Assembly: GCA_948567375.1 (NCBI GenBank)
Contig: OX419756.1
Coordinates: forward strand, 65,202,552-65,266,551
Origin: Lunularia cruciata
Taxonomy: Eukaryota; Streptophyta; Marchantiopsida; Lunulariales; Lunulariaceae
Direction of reading: 5' to 3'
DNA: 64,000 nucleotides
Shown: positions 63,801 to 64,000 of the stretch, in pieces
Layout of the letters: every line of letters starts with the position of its first letter
Numbering within the stretch: the stretch's first letter is position 1
Notes under the pieces: generated by a model
Told to the model about the DNA's origin: nothing
Databases searched by the model: none
The model's input: the letters and a program-made list of their open reading frames with translations, nothing else
Made by a program: the position numbers and the translations under genes

Positions 63801-64000
63801 TGCTCCATCCTTCCTTGGAACAAATCTCCCCAAGAATATGTATTATATCCTTCTCCAAAAAAATTTCAGTGTTTTTTGAAGCTCATCAAACTTGTTTGGT
63901 GAGATCCAATAGATTGGTCTACTCATTGGAGTACTTCTTGGCAATAACTCAATCTTGAAGGGCATACCACAATTGGAAGGTAACCCTTTTGGTAGATCAT
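60741..64000 (-). mobile_element. Ty3/Gypsy chromovirus, decayed, truncated by the window edge
   Basis: Minus-strand pol remnants in family order. RT: MPFKIELLPRST...SRPIYWISP (about 63960), FVPRKDGALCFCIDYHGLNK, LSGARYFSKLNLQSDYWQIP (63.7 kb), VVFLDDILIYSK (63.48-63.51 kb; LDDI replaces the usual YxDD). RNase H: HQLKTKEKNYST-stop-DQEQLEIVYATKVWRPYLLGK (62.86-63.07 kb). Integrase core pieces at 61.2-62.1 kb, including IVEFTYNNSKKASTRF. Then HLVFHVSKLKSF (near 61.05 kb) and a C-terminal chromodomain KGYLLHDAIWEPLSHLQNVQ at 60725-60886. Several frameshifts and stops break every domain, so it is not autonomous. Gag, protease and the 5' LTR would lie right of 64000. The chromodomain places it in the chromovirus branch; I do not assign the clade. 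Confidence 0.92.
62402..62824 (+). mobile_element. Solo LTR with CCAAA target-site duplication
   Basis: A 423-bp LTR-like segment from TGTAACAA to GGTCTTTTACA, flanked directly by CCAAA at 62397-62401 and CCAAA at 62825-62829. It interrupts the chromovirus between its RNase H and integrase parts, in the opposite orientation. It carries a TATAAATA box at 62715-62722, so it could promote plus-strand transcription. There is no internal domain, as expected after LTR-LTR recombination. It belongs to the same family as the 3' LTR at 60265-60740. Confidence 0.75.

Overview
This is nuclear genomic DNA from a plant. The genes are split by GT-AG introns and encode plant-type proteins: a heme-less sulfite oxidase, an intronless plant matrixin, and a plant ZFYVE26/spastizin homologue that I do not see ending in a FYVE finger. 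A chromodomain Ty3/Gypsy retrotransposon lies at the right edge. The short introns (about 100-250 bases), long AT-rich spacers and overall divergence from flowering-plant proteins suggest a bryophyte-grade plant such as a moss. That assignment is inference; nothing in the window proves it.

Layout, left to right. (1) 1-1.65 kb: no secure gene. (2) 1.8-9.9 kb, minus strand: a complete 20-exon importin-5 gene (about 1,120 aa), with a pyrimidine-rich leader and promoter to about 10.9 kb. (3) 10.9-14.9 kb: an AT-rich desert. (4) 14.95-16.0 kb, minus: at least two good exons of a protein I cannot name. (5) 16.56-18.35 kb, minus: a six-exon gene for a small (195 aa) plant protein of unknown function, reconstructed here because no single exon gives a long ORF. 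(6) 19.9-21.0 kb, minus: a single-exon matrix metalloproteinase. (7) 21-25.8 kb: AT-rich spacer with several short tandem duplications. (8) 25.8-47.9 kb, minus: a 36-exon gene for a 2,747-aa spastizin-like protein. Every exon join keeps frame and the exon lengths sum to a multiple of three. (9) 48.8-50.2 kb, plus: a two-exon U5 snRNP 40-kDa WD-repeat protein, head to head with the spastizin-like gene. (10) 52.2-55.8 kb, plus: sulfite oxidase in 11 secure exons plus one tentative first exon. (11) 55.8-60.2 kb: spacer with small repeats. (12) 60.26-64 kb, minus: a decayed chromovirus with its 3' LTR, interrupted by an opposite-strand solo LTR flanked by a 5-bp target duplication.

The genes are unrelated housekeeping functions (nuclear import, AP-5-linked endolysosomal trafficking, splicing, sulfite detoxification, pericellular proteolysis), as is usual in plant nuclear DNA; no operon-like logic is expected. 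The most unusual non-genic signal is a set of related 60-90 bp repeats confined to the longest introns of the importin-5 and spastizin-like genes, all in the same orientation.
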